The notes under the pieces were generated by a model that saw nothing but the letters and a program-made list of their open reading frames with translations, was not told the origin of the DNA and searched no databases. This document shows, piece by piece, positions 1 through 12,778 of a stretch of DNA of 64,000 nucleotides; within the stretch, counting starts at the first letter, position 1; each line of letters opens with the position of its first letter. The stretch comes from Megascapheus bottae. Its lineage: Eukaryota > Chordata > Mammalia > Rodentia > Geomyidae. Position numbers and translations under genes: made by a program. Location of the stretch: contig JANJXV010000013.1 of assembly GCA_024803745.1 (NCBI GenBank), positions 15,807,501 to 15,871,500 on the forward strand, written 5' to 3'.

Positions 1-605
1 TAAAATTGGAATTAAGATGAATTGTGGATGTCATCAAGTTGGGATAGCAGAGAAAGAAATGGAAGGAAGGAAAGGAAACACTGCCCCAAAAGGAGATCAT
101 GCCCGGAGTGGTTAGAGATGCTTATATTTATCCCTGAAATTATCTCTGTTCTACTCCCCATCAGCTCACAGAAACAGTAAGGCCACAAGTCTTCAACACT
201 CATAGCATATTCTTGGGTATAATACACTGAGTTTTCCTCTGGCTAAGCAATCGCTCAAGACATTTGTGTTTCTCAAGCTTGTCAATGAGAAATCCTCCTT
301 TGTATCTAAATGAAAGTAAGTGCAACTTTCCCACATATTCTAGACTAATGTTCTATGTTAACGAGTCAGGATAAGTTGTTAAATCAAAACTCCTGGATCC
401 TGCTTCCCAGAAATTTGGGTACAAATGATTCGAGAAATGTTCCTAGAATTTGCAAAACTAACAAAATTCCAAGTGTTGACAGTACTGGTCTGAGAACCAA
501 AGATTGAGAACCACTTTTCCAAACTTTTTTGTCCATCTGTCTGTTACTCTTGTTGCAGAGCTCATGGATAAGCATCTAATACTCAAGAGGTGTTAGAAAA
601 GGGAA

Positions 606-840
606 GCATAGCTGGGCACCAGTAGCTCATGCCTCTAATCTTAGCTACTTAGGAGGCTGGGATCTGAGAATTGCTATTCAAAGCCAGCCAGGGCACAAAA
701 GTCCATGAGATTCTTATCTCCATTTAATCACCAGAAAATCAGAAGTGGTGCTGTGGTTCAAGTGGTAGAGTGCTAGACTTGAACCAAATAGCTCAGGGAC
801 AGGACCCAGGCTCAGAGTTCAAGCCCCACTACTAGGACCG
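606..840 (+). mobile_element. 7SL/ID-dimer SINE with purine tail
   Basis: The left half resembles B1/Alu (GGGCACCAGTAGCTCATGCC), the right half a tRNA-like ID unit (GGTGCTGTGGTTCAAGTGGT). A G/A-rich microsatellite at 841-890 forms the tail. Confidence 0.85.
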
Positions 841-1410
841 AGAGGGAGAGTGAGAGAGAGAGAGGGGGGGGGGAGAAAGAGAGAGTCATAATACTTCTCA
901 AAATGATAGTCTCTTGAGTTTTTAGTAAATGCAGTTCTCATTCAGTAGTGTGCCACCTAATAAAACTGTTTCCCTAGCAAGATACACAATGCTATTTATT
1001 GTTCAGTGTTAAGATAGTAAAAGCTTTGGTCTAAAGATTTGTTCTAAAGCAATTTCATCTATAGAGACTACTACCTCCTTTCTCCCTGCCATCCTGAACC
1101 AAGTATTATACTAATCCCTCTTATTCTTCACAGGCTATTTCAAAACCACCAAACCGAACTTGTTTTCATTTCTATGAACCAAATAGATCTTCCTCTTGCA
1201 TGAAAACAGCAAAACTTCATTTTGCCTCTCTTTAAATTCACCACCTTATTCTCAGTCAGAATTATTCTCAAGAACATCTGGGTTCCCCCCACACACACCT
1301 TTTTCACTTGTCATGTGTCTCTGGGAATTTAATATTGTATGTTCATCATTAAAACATTCTTAGCATAAGACTTTTCACACAGTCAATTTTCAATAAAGAT
1401 GCACATCATT

Positions 1411-1416
1411 TTTATT
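1411..1416 (-). terminator. Candidate poly(A) signal of OR51I1
   Basis: TTTATT on plus reads AATAAA on minus, about 530 bp past the OR51I1 stop and just beyond the long purine tract. No other AATAAA on minus is closer. Confidence 0.4.
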
Positions 1417-1585
1417 GCATTAGACATTGCTATAGAAATAACCTTTAATTTTAAATTCTTTTTACAGAGGAAGTAGATTTCATTATGATATTGTCTTACA
1501 TGCATAGAATGTACCTTGATCACCTTTACCCCTGTTGTAGATATTCTTGATTTGGTTTCAAACTCATAGCTCTCAAGGGTCTGGC

Positions 1586-1676
1586 TCCTCCTCCCCCTCC
1601 CCCTCCTCCTCCTCCTCCTCCACCTCCCCCTCCTCCACCTCCCCCTCCTCCTCCACCTCCCCTTCCTCCACCTCCC

Positions 1677-1707
<31 letters not shown>

Positions 1708-1866
1708 CTCGTTGTTGTTGTTGTTGTTATTGTTCTTCTTCTTCTTCTTCTTCTTCTTCTTCTTCTTCTTCTTCTTCTTCTTCTTCTTCTTCTTCTTCTT
1801 CTTCTTCTTCCCCTCCTCCTCCTCCTCCTCCTCCTCCTCCTTCTCCTTCTTCTTCTCCTTCTTCTT
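1586..1866. repeat. 280-bp polypyrimidine tract (TCC)n/(TTC)n
   Basis: Nearly pure pyrimidine on plus, apart from a short GTT/ATT run at 1711-1732. It mixes TCC, CCCTCC and about 25 TTC units. It lies 80 bp past the OR51I1 stop and would be (GAA/GGA)n in that transcript. Long frames through it encode only Arg or Ser runs and are not genes. Confidence 0.95.
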
Positions 1867-1943
1867 TTTTGTTTTAAAGCATGCCTGGAAAGTAAATCAT
1901 AGTCCTTCTTCCAAGGGCATTTCCTCCAGGCCTGCATCCTTCC

Positions 1944-2888
1944 TCAGGCCTGGGATTTATGGAAGACCTTGAGGATCCCTCTGCGGATCTCCTTGGTCTT
2001 CACGCTGTATATGATGGGGTTTAACACCGGGGGTACAAACAGGTAGACATTGGACATCATGACATGAACGACTGGTGGGGCACTTTTCCAGAAGCGGTGG
2101 ATCATAGAGACGGCAATGATGGGCACATAGAAGGCCAGCACTGCGCAGATGTGTGACATGCAGGTGTTCAGGGCCTTGAGGCGCTGCTCCTGAGCGGCGA
2201 TGGCCAGCACGGCTCTCAAGATCAACGCGTACGATAGCAGGATGAACCCCGAGTCCACACCATAGGTGAAGATGACCACAAAGAGCCCGTAGATGTTGTT
2301 GACACGAATGTCTCCACAGGCCACCTTCATGAGGTCAGGATGGAGGCAGTAGGAATGGTGCAGAACATTGCCCTTGCAGAACGGCAGCCTTTTCACCAGG
2401 AAGGGGAAAGGGAAGAGAGTGACGAAGCTCTTGGCAAGGATCCCCAAGCCCATAGCCAGGATGCGGCTGTTGGTGAGCACCGTGGCATAGCGCAGTGGGT
2501 CACAGATAGCCACGAAACGATCAAAGCTCATGGCCAGAAGGATGCCTGATTCCATGAAAGAAAACGTGTGAATGAAGAACATCTGCACCAGGCAGGCGTC
2601 AAAGCCCACGTGGCGGTGGTGGAAGCAGAAGGTAGCCAGCACCGTGGGAAGCGTGGAAAAGGACACACCCAGGTCGTTGAGAGAGAGCATGGACAGGAAG
2701 TAGTACATGGGCTGGTGAAGAGCAGGCTCCCTAACCACCAGAGCAAGGATACTGACGTTGCCTAAGATGGAGATCAGGTAGAGGATGCAGAAGATCAGGG
2801 CAACCCAAGCTTGCCCTGTCTGCATGCCAGGGATGCCTGTCAGTTGAAGTGTGGCTGGCTGGAAGGGCGTGCCATTGAGGTCCCCCAT
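1944..2888 (-). CDS. OR51I1: Olfactory receptor OR51I1, intact
   Basis: This intronless 314-codon reading frame encodes a class I odorant receptor, a seven-helix GPCR of olfactory cilia that signals through Golf. The N-terminus carries an N-glycosylation site (N5-G-T), followed by the LTGIPG motif before helix 1, the GN pair in helix 1, LHQPMYYFL at helix 2, a conserved Cys before helix 3, three extracellular-loop-2 cysteines around LPFC and HSYCLHPD, KALNTCMSH in helix 6 and PPVLNPIIYS in helix 7. The helix 3 motif is DRF rather than DRY, which I also recall in human OR51I1. Length and sequence match human OR51I1 closely as I remember it, and the divergently placed OR51I2 neighbour supports orthology. 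The ATG at the frame's 5' end gives the family length. A minus-strand poly(A) signal (TTTATT on plus, 1411-1416) lies about 530 bp downstream, so the 3' UTR would include the long purine tract at 1586-1866. Confidence 0.95.
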   Translation of the reverse strand: MGDLNGTPFQPATLQLTGIPGMQTGQAWVALIFCILYLISILGNVSILALVVREPALHQPMYYFLSMLSLNDLGVSFSTLPTVLATFCFHHRHVGFDACLVQMFFIHTFSFMESGILLAMSFDRFVAICDPLRYATVLTNSRILAMGLGILAKSFVTLFPFPFLVKRLPFCKGNVLHHSYCLHPDLMKVACGDIRVNNIYGLFVVIFTYGVDSGFILLSYALILRAVLAIAAQEQRLKALNTCMSHICAVLAFYVPIIAVSMIHRFWKSAPPVVHVMMSNVYLFVPPVLNPIIYSVKTKEIRRGILKVFHKSQA

Positions 2889-5591
<2,703 letters not shown>

Positions 5592-5699
5592 GCACACAAG
5601 GTCTATCCAATATGGCAGCATGAATATACCCACAGCTGTATCCCTAGTCACTGTAATCCCATAACATATAAAATATGAGGGTAAAATATGAGGGTTAGA

Positions 5700-6290
5700 G
5701 CTTACTTAGAGTTTCAGCAAGTGTTAGAACTTTGGATGAAGTCCTGAGAAGGACCAGGTGTTTTACGGGAGCAAGGGAGGACTCACCACATAGACAATGT
5801 CTCTTGTGCCCACAGCTAAGTTGATTGTACTGCGGGCCCAGCCAGCAGACTGGCATCAGCACATTCTCCTTGACATACATTTATAAATGATCAAAAATCC
5901 CAAGATGCATTTCTATGCGGTGGGAGGAGGGAAGATGTCACAGTGGGGGGGGTGGCATCACTGAGTGGAGTCCTGGGAGAATTGCTCCCCAGGGAATTAA
6001 TTCTATACTGAGGTTCACATTCTCGGTGTCACCATTTGTATCCACTAGCATATCAACCCTTCCTTGATCTGCATCACAAGCACTGCACACAGTTCCCCTA
6101 GACACACGACATCACAGATACTCTAAGAATCCCACATATTTGCTCTTATTTTCCTACTAATATTCATACTGCCTCTTTTGAATTTCTACCCATTCCAACA
6201 AACACAAATAGATTTCTTCAGCTGCCCGATGCTTTAGCCAGGTATTTTGAAACTTCAAATACACACAATAATCTGTATAGTTTTATGTTG
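5700..6290 (-). promoter_or_regulatory. Candidate promoter and first non-coding exon of OR51I1 (block 1)
   Basis: About 2.8 kb upstream of OR51I1 lies a block homologous to two others in this window (30000-30810 and 37330-38120), each upstream of a minus-strand OR51 gene. A splice donor (GTGAGT on minus) sits at about 5792 and the equivalent donor is kept in all three blocks. About 200 bp 5' of it, positions 5985-5996 match the Olf-1/EBF consensus YTCCCYRGGGAR at every position on both strands. AATTAATT at 5995-6002 is a homeodomain-type site touching it. EBF and homeodomain sites are the established signature of OR promoters. Transcription start and exon limits are inferred. Confidence 0.6.
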
Positions 6291-7504
6291 ATTATGTGTT
6301 CATTTAAAATGTTAAAATAATTTTACGTAGCAGACTCATACACATACCTGTAGAGTGTCTTAAATATATTCTCCCTCACATGAAATCTAAATTATGTTCC
6401 AACACTCACATTGTTATTCTTAGCAGATGAACAAATTGTCCAACAAATTCAGATGTCACATCTGTCTGTGGATTCATGTGTGTAATTTAAGTGCCCAATG
6501 CAATTTTTGTAAAATAGGGTTTTTGTGTCTAATCACAATATACCCCTGAAGTATTGCAATCACAATTAATGTAGTGATTAAAAACAAATAACAACAGCAA
6601 AAGAACCAAATATACATTATCTCATATACCAGTTTAAACCAAACCTAGGCTGCTTCTGTTTTAACTGTAGTAGGATATGTTATAGAATTCATGTGGCACA
6701 AGAGCACTATCCTGTACGACTAAAGGTAAGAATAGATTTTCTTTAGATGTAGCTTATGTTGAAGAAGCAATCATTCCCCTTCTAGGAACTGTATATTTCC
6801 CTGGAAGAACTCTCTCCAACAGAGGCCACATATAAGCCAGTGTGACCACTCCTCTCAAGGCAGAAAGAATTACAAAGCAAAGCCACCAACCCTACTTAAG
6901 TGGATAAAATTCTGGGCATAAAGTGGGCTTCAGTAAATCCCAGAGAAATGTGATTGTCTATCCTTGAGAGCATATTAACCCTCAGAATCTCTACTCAGAA
7001 CACAACTCATCATCTACACTGAGTTGACACTTTGCATAGTATGAACATGAAAGCCAACGGAAAAGCACTTATCTGATGATGTTAATGATACAATAAAAGC
7101 AACATGAACCATGCTTCTATTCTACCAAGGCTGTAGCTATTTAGCCAAAAAGTCCAATCTTTCACTATCCAATGGCTCTTCTCCATAGAACCAGGGTCCC
7201 CTTGTTACTGGAAGGAAATTCCAGTTTCCTAAATCAGCTGCCCTGACAGATAGACCCAGTTTGTGAGAAACACTCACAGAAGTAGTTTCTCCTGTTGACT
7301 GGTTTACCTGAGGAATCATTTCTAGCATGGATCGCATCTCCTCTACAACTCTGGGATCTCCTGCTTGGGCCTACCTTTGTGGCAGCTTTGGAAACCTTAT
7401 ATTCCACTCCAGTCTGTAGGTAAGAGTGTCTTGTGCCTTTATGAATCCCTAGCTATATTGGCATCTGCTGAAGGTTGTGTCAAGGTTAAAAAACATTGTG
7501 TTGG

Positions 7505-7685
7505 GCCTAGAGTTTGGCCTAGGTAGAATGCTTGCCTAGCGTACAAGAAGACAGGGGTTTGATTCCTCAGTACCACATACATATAAAAAGCCAGAATGGT
7601 GCTGTGGCTCAAATGGTAGAGTTTAGCCTTGAGAAAGCCCAAGGACAATTCTCAGGCCCTGAGTTCATGCCCCAAGACTGGCCCA
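7505..7685 (+). mobile_element. ID-ID dimer SINE
   Basis: Two tRNA-derived ID units: the first GTTTGGCCTAGGTAGAATGC, the second GTGCTGTGGCTCAAATGGTA, joined by CCACATACATATAAAAAGCC. Confidence 0.85.
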
Positions 7686-8910
7686 AAAATAATGCTAATG
7701 TGTATAAAAATTTCCAGCATTGCGTTTCAGTTCCATCTTCTATACCATTATTTGTAATGAGCACTTTGAAATGCATTTCTCACTTGGTACCCAGCTTCCC
7801 AAATTACAGCACTCTGAAAATGAGGGGCAGGAAGGAGGGACCTGTGTGATCTGTTTGTGTTGCTATGTTACTCCATCAGCATGTCTTTTCTGAACATCAG
7901 CAATCAACACCTGAAAAACTGTAGAGTCTTGCAGCTTTCCAGTATTTTGAGATCCAATTTACTATGCTCTCCTACTAACTGCAAAACAAGCTCCAAAAGC
8001 ACCTGTCTCAAGACAGTCTCAGTTACAGCTGGCCACCTTTTCCCTGACTATATCCTAACACTACCAAAAGCATGTCAACTTCTCAAAAGCATAGGTTTGA
8101 GTTCTTCAGCACCTTTCTTCAATCTTATAATTTACAGGCCCCAAATACCTGCCTTTGTTCCTCCAATGCTATGTGTAGAAGGTACTAGGAAGTATAGTAT
8201 ATACATGCATAAATAAAATAACATAATGAAACCCAGAAAAAATAGCACATTGCAACCCTTAAAATAAATAAAATTTTTATAGATTTCAACTAATTAAAAT
8301 GCATTGCATACATTCATAAACATAAAATGGAATGCCTTTGTACAGCTATTTAATGCTAATAAAAATTATACTAAGTGATTGTTAGGGTTAGGGCTCTGTG
8401 GTAAACTATTTGCCTAGCATTCTCTCTCTAAATACTGCAAAAAAAGTTCTATATACACACTGCACAAAAAGAGAGAAATTCACCCTGAATACTTAAGAGC
8501 CCCATTAAGTAGAATAGCAGCTACTTCTGGCATTGATTAATTGGAAGTCTCTTATTTTTCCTGTCTCTTATTCTCACTGGTCAGCAAGTGAGGGTTAAAC
8601 AAAAACAAAAAGCTAAATGCTGGATGATTTATCTATTATACAAGGCTGTGCATTTTGTTTGTACATGAAAAGACATTATATTATTTCTGATTTTATTATT
8701 ATGTGACTGAAAAGTGTAAGGAATGAAATTTTTATGTAGGATCAAGAAAAATGTGACCCACTCGATACATTTAAAGAAGGGAGAAAATTAAGAATAGTCA
8801 TTTTCAGATTATACTTTATTTGTTGGATTTAAAATTAAGTATTGATTGCATAAACCTGAGATCTCTTTGAAGGTACTGAACTTTTTCCTAGAGTTATTGC
8901 CCATCTTTTG

Positions 8911-8911
8911 C

Positions 8912-8950
<39 letters not shown>
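8911..8950. repeat. (CA)n microsatellite
   Basis: About 19 uninterrupted CA units. Confidence 0.95.
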
Positions 8951-8952
<2 letters not shown>

Positions 8953-8999
8953 CTTACGTGGAGTAGAGAATTGGTTTCTCCGCTAAAAGAGCATTATTA

Positions 9000-9190
9000 T
9001 TCATCCTCAGGAGTCATTAAAACACCTGGAGAGATTATAACCTCCCAGAAGAATTTCAGACACAAAGTCAGATTCAGACTTCTCTCTCCCGAGGGCTTAC
9101 AGCGAAACATAAAATGGCAAGTCAAGAATTCACTATAGCAGACATAAGAAAGTGCTGTTTTGAGGGTCTCTTCCATCTGCCTGTCTTCAG
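9000..9190 (+). promoter_or_regulatory. Possible non-coding first exon of OR51I2
   Basis: A strong donor (CTTCAG/GTGAGT at 9190/9191) on the plus strand sits 2.65 kb upstream of the OR51I2 start, within the usual distance for an OR first exon. The left limit is not visible. A (CA)n tract at 8914-8950 precedes it. Confidence 0.35.
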
Positions 9191-9674
9191 GTGAGTTGCA
9201 AAACCCTGGGAAGGCCAAGCTTGTTTCAGGAGAGTGTTGAACTGGGGTCAAGTTAGGTAGAAATAAAGTGTGAAGTCCTCGGTGGGGGGCATCTAACCCA
9301 GGGTTCCTAGCAGAGTAAAAGCTTCTGTGGGAAGACTGGGATGGGATGGTCTCAGATTCTTGTTCTGGCAATGGTATCAACAGATTCTGCAGACCTGAAT
9401 AATCTACCCTACCTCTAGATCAGTCACATGCCATATTCATTTTCCAGATTTCACAGGTCAAAGTTTCTGTGGCTCACTAATCTTGGTGCAAATTTAGGGA
9501 ATTCTAAGGAGGACTTAGAACTCAAAAACAGATTTCCCAAGTACTGATTACACAGGTTGTGATTTGATTCTTACCTTATGAGTCCTAAAACAAAAAGGCA
9601 CATAAAATTCACCAGGATTTTTTGTTTTTGCCAGATCACATAGGGGCTTCACACAGCCCTTGGACATTTTTTGC

Positions 9675-9815
9675 TCAAGGCTAGTGCACTGCCACTTGGT
9701 CCACAGCACCAGTTTTGGCTTTTTCTACGTATGTGGTATGGAGGAATCAAACCCAGGGCTTCATGCATGCTAGGTAAGCACTCAACACTAGGCAAAACTC
9801 CCTGCCTAGCATTTT
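9675..9815 (-). mobile_element. ID-ID dimer SINE, truncated
   Basis: A reverse-oriented copy recognised by CAAACCCAGGGCTTCATGCA and GCTAGGTAAGCACTCAACAC. Confidence 0.8.
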
Positions 9816-10036
9816 TTTTTAAACAGGAGAAATCAGGTAGTTATGATTTCAAATGAGCCACCCTTACCTATTTCTAACATTTTTTGCTTTTGATATAGAT
9901 TTAAACCTAGGTTGTATAGACAAGCTTTTTTACATATAATGCCTACCTTATTTCTAAATCCTACCAGCCATACCACCCCAATAACCATCATAATATTCAT
10001 TACAAAAAAATTTAAAGTAGCATTTTAAAAAAGGAA

Positions 10037-10262
10037 AGCCAGCTAGGCACCAGTGTCTCATGCCTGTAATCCTAGCTACTCAGGAGACTGAGGTTTGAGG
10101 ATTGCAGTTTGAAACCTGCCAGGGCAGAAGAGTCTGTGAGATACCTGTCTCCAGTAAAATATTCTTAAAAGCCATGAGTTAACTGGTAAAGCACTAGCTT
10201 TGAGCAAAAGAAGCTCAGGGACAGAGCCCAGACCCAGAGTTCAAGCCCCAAGCCTAGTTTGT
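10037..10262 (+). mobile_element. 7SL/ID-dimer SINE
   Basis: Near-complete copy: CTAGGCACCAGTGTCTCATG at the left, then AGAGTTCAAGCCCCAAGCC and a T/A run at the right. Confidence 0.85.
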
Positions 10263-10624
10263 TTTTTTTTTAAATCAAAGCTGTAAAAAATCTTAGACAT
10301 AGGTCAAAATTTATAAATAGATTACCCAGAATTTTACAACATACCAGAATCAGGAGAAAAATCCCCACCAGTCTGGAAGCCCCATTACTGAGCCCTATAT
10401 ATAAACAACCCAACCTTGGCTCTTTTGTGACTAGCAGAAAGGATATGGGTCCAGGCCAGGAACAGAAGAAAATTGAGCTCAACTTTGGAGTAAAGGACTT
10501 TCTGCATCATTTATTTTACTGTTATTATAAAGGTGATGTGATGAGTAGAGGAGTTACAGTTTCAAATGATGGGTAAAAAATACATTTTTTGAACAACCTT
10601 ACTCCTTCCCTTGCTCTGAATCTT

Positions 10625-10816
10625 TCTTTTTGCCAGTCCTGGGACTTGAACTGAGGGCCTTGGCACTATCCCTGAGTTTCTTTTGCTCAAGGGTAGCACT
10701 CTACCTCTTGAGACATAGCACCGCTTCCAGCCTTTTCTATTTATGTTGATCTGAGGAATTGAACTCAGGACTTCATTCATGCTAGATTAGAAGCGCACTA
10801 AGCCACATTCTCAGCC
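10625..10816 (-). mobile_element. ID-ID dimer SINE
   Basis: A reverse-oriented copy (CAGTCCTGGGACTTGAACTG; GAATTGAACTCAGGACTTCA; ATTCTCAGCCCC). Confidence 0.85.
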
Positions 10817-10917
10817 CCATAAATCATTTTCTTTACATGTGTTCTCCATACACCTGACTGTACTTATTCAAAGAAACTTGGAAAGTATTCATCTGGAAGT
10901 GTATGTATATATATTGA

Positions 10918-10935
10918 TGTGTGTGTTTGTGGGGG

Positions 10936-10967
<32 letters not shown>
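10918..10967. repeat. (GT)n microsatellite
   Basis: GT units interrupted by a G6 run and two TT steps. Confidence 0.9.
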
Positions 10968-10969
<2 letters not shown>

Positions 10970-11304
10970 TCCTTTTTACCTTCTCTTTCAATACTTTAAG
11001 GATTCCTCAAAGAAGTCTATAAATCTTTTATAAACTATAGTGTTTGTCATTCACCATGAGCTAAATCCAACTGAACTTCGGTTTCTGTATCTGTAACATT
11101 ACGTGAGCAAACATGTATATTCACCTCCACTGTTTCCTTAATGCTCAAACACTCATCATGGCTCCAACTGTCTCTTGATATGTGTCTCATTAAATTTAGG
11201 CATCAACTCATGCTTCCAATAAAATGTTTAAGCACATACAAAACATACTGATGACTGTATCTTCTAATCCTTTTGTATCCGAACAATCGATGCATTTTTG
11301 TTTG

Positions 11305-11470
11305 GGCCAGTCCTGGGGCTTGAACTCAAGGCCTGGATACTGTCCTTGGGCTTTCTCAAGGCTAGTGCTCTACCACTTGAGCCACAGCTCCATTTCTGGC
11401 ACCAAGGAATCGAATCCAGGGCTTTGTGCATGTTAGGCAAGCACTGTACTGCTAGGTCAAACTCTTGGAG
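11305..11470 (-). mobile_element. ID-ID dimer SINE upstream of OR51I2
   Basis: A reverse-oriented copy (CCAGTCCTGGGGCTTGAACT; GAATCGAATCCAGGGCTTTG) about 370 bp before the OR51I2 start, inside its probable intron. Confidence 0.85.
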
Positions 11471-11839
11471 GCACTCTTAACACGTTTCTACTCAATCATA
11501 TTTTTTATGCATGGATGATGTGGATAATTCGGAGGAGGCAATTCTCTCATAATTAGTTGTTATTTCTGATGAATTGAAAATGTATTCCTCTTCATCTGTA
11601 AAGCAGAGAGAAATATCATTCCAGCCTGTCGTCTGGTGATAATAGAATATGAATAAAAGACGTTGGCCTGCTTTATCCCCACACCAGTAGATTTCCTGCC
11701 TGGATCAGTTTCTAATTTCGGAGCCACCATTTGTCCGGATCTGTTAACTTGTGATTTCCTGCTCTCCGGGTTTGGTATAACTCTTAGAATTCTCCAGAGC
11801 ACACGATCTGGCCGGCAAGTACTCTGGACCCCTCCTATC

Positions 11840-12778
11840 ATGGGGCTCTTCAATGTCACTCACCCTGCTTTTTTCCTCCTAACTGGTATCCCCGGCCTGG
11901 AGAGCCTTCATTCGTGGCTGGCAGGGCCCCTCTGTGCCATGTACGCCGTGGCCCTTGGGGGAAACGCAGTGATCCTGCAGGCCGTGCGAAGACAGCCCAG
12001 CCTCCACGCGCCCATGTACTCCTTCCTGTCCATGCTGTCCTTCAGCGACGTGGCCATGGCCCTGGCGACCCTGCCCACGGTGTTCAGGACCTTCTGCCTC
12101 CATGCTCACAGCATTGCTTTTGACGCCTGCCTGACGCAGATGGTTCTCATTCACGCCTTCTCCATGATGGAGTCGGGGATACTGCTGGCCATGAGCTTCG
12201 ATCGCTACGTGGCCATCTGCCATCCGCTGCGCTACGCCGCTGTGCTCACCGGGGCTGTCATCGCCGGCACAGGTTTGGCTGTGACAGCCCGGAGCTTCCT
12301 CACCCTCTTCCCTCTGCCTTTCCTCCTCTGGAGGCTGCCCCTGTGCAGGTCCAACGTGCTCTCCCACTCCTACTGCCTGCACCCCGACCTGATGAGGCTG
12401 GCCTGTGCCGACGTCACGGTCAACAGCATCTACGGGCTCTTCGTTCTGGTCTCCACCTTCGGCATGGACCTGCTGTTTGTCTTCCTCTCCTACGTGCTCA
12501 TTCTGCGTTCGGTCCTGGCCATTGCATCCCACGAAGCGCGCCTCAAAGCTCTCAACACGTGCGTGTCGCATATCTTGGCTGTGCTGGCATTTTACGTGCC
12601 CATGATTGGCGTGTCCACGGTGCACCGCTTTGGGAAGCAGGCCCCCCGCTACGTGCACGTCCTCCTGTCCAACGTCTACCTCTTCGTGCCCCCAGTGCTC
12701 AACCCTCTCATCTACAGCGCCAAGACCAAGGAGATCCGCCGAGCCGTCCTCGGCATGTTTCCACGCATCAGAATGTGA
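11840..12778 (+). CDS. OR51I2: Olfactory receptor OR51I2, intact
   Basis: This is a 312-codon class I odorant receptor. The frame stays open upstream to 11663, but the ATG at 11840 starts MGLFNVTHPAFFLLTGIPG, the conserved N-terminus with glycosylation site N5-V-T, and gives the 312-residue length I recall for human OR51I2. Visible motifs are GN in helix 1, MSFDRYVAICHPLRY at helix 3, the loop-2 cysteines in LPLC and HSYCLHPD, KALNTCVSH in helix 6 and PPVLNPLIYS in helix 7. A candidate splice acceptor (AG at 11796-11797) sits 42 bp before the ATG. A strong donor (CAG/GTGAGT) at 9190/9191 could end its non-coding first exon. The coding sequence is strikingly richer in G+C, especially at third codon positions, than the other receptors here. 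A 259-codon antisense frame is a by-product of that composition. Confidence 0.95.
   Translation: MGLFNVTHPAFFLLTGIPGLESLHSWLAGPLCAMYAVALGGNAVILQAVRRQPSLHAPMYSFLSMLSFSDVAMALATLPTVFRTFCLHAHSIAFDACLTQMVLIHAFSMMESGILLAMSFDRYVAICHPLRYAAVLTGAVIAGTGLAVTARSFLTLFPLPFLLWRLPLCRSNVLSHSYCLHPDLMRLACADVTVNSIYGLFVLVSTFGMDLLFVFLSYVLILRSVLAIASHEARLKALNTCVSHILAVLAFYVPMIGVSTVHRFGKQAPRYVHVLLSNVYLFVPPVLNPLIYSAKTKEIRRAVLGMFPRIRM

Noticed and set aside
1383..1972. Poly-Arg and poly-Ser/Phe frames
   Set aside because: They are readings of the polypyrimidine tract beside OR51I1.
7857..8216. 119-codon frame
   Set aside because: It shows no domain, no conserved neighbour and no splice context. Its length is within chance for AT-rich sequence.
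8381..8400. Telomere-like TTAGGG repeats
   Set aside because: There are only two units, within a worn ID-like SINE start (GGGCTCTGTGGTAAAC). It is not an interstitial telomere array.
11879..12658. 259-codon antisense frame opposite OR51I2
   Set aside because: It is a mirror of GC-rich codon use in OR51I2. The translated sequence is rich in Gly, His, Glu and Gln and shows no domain.
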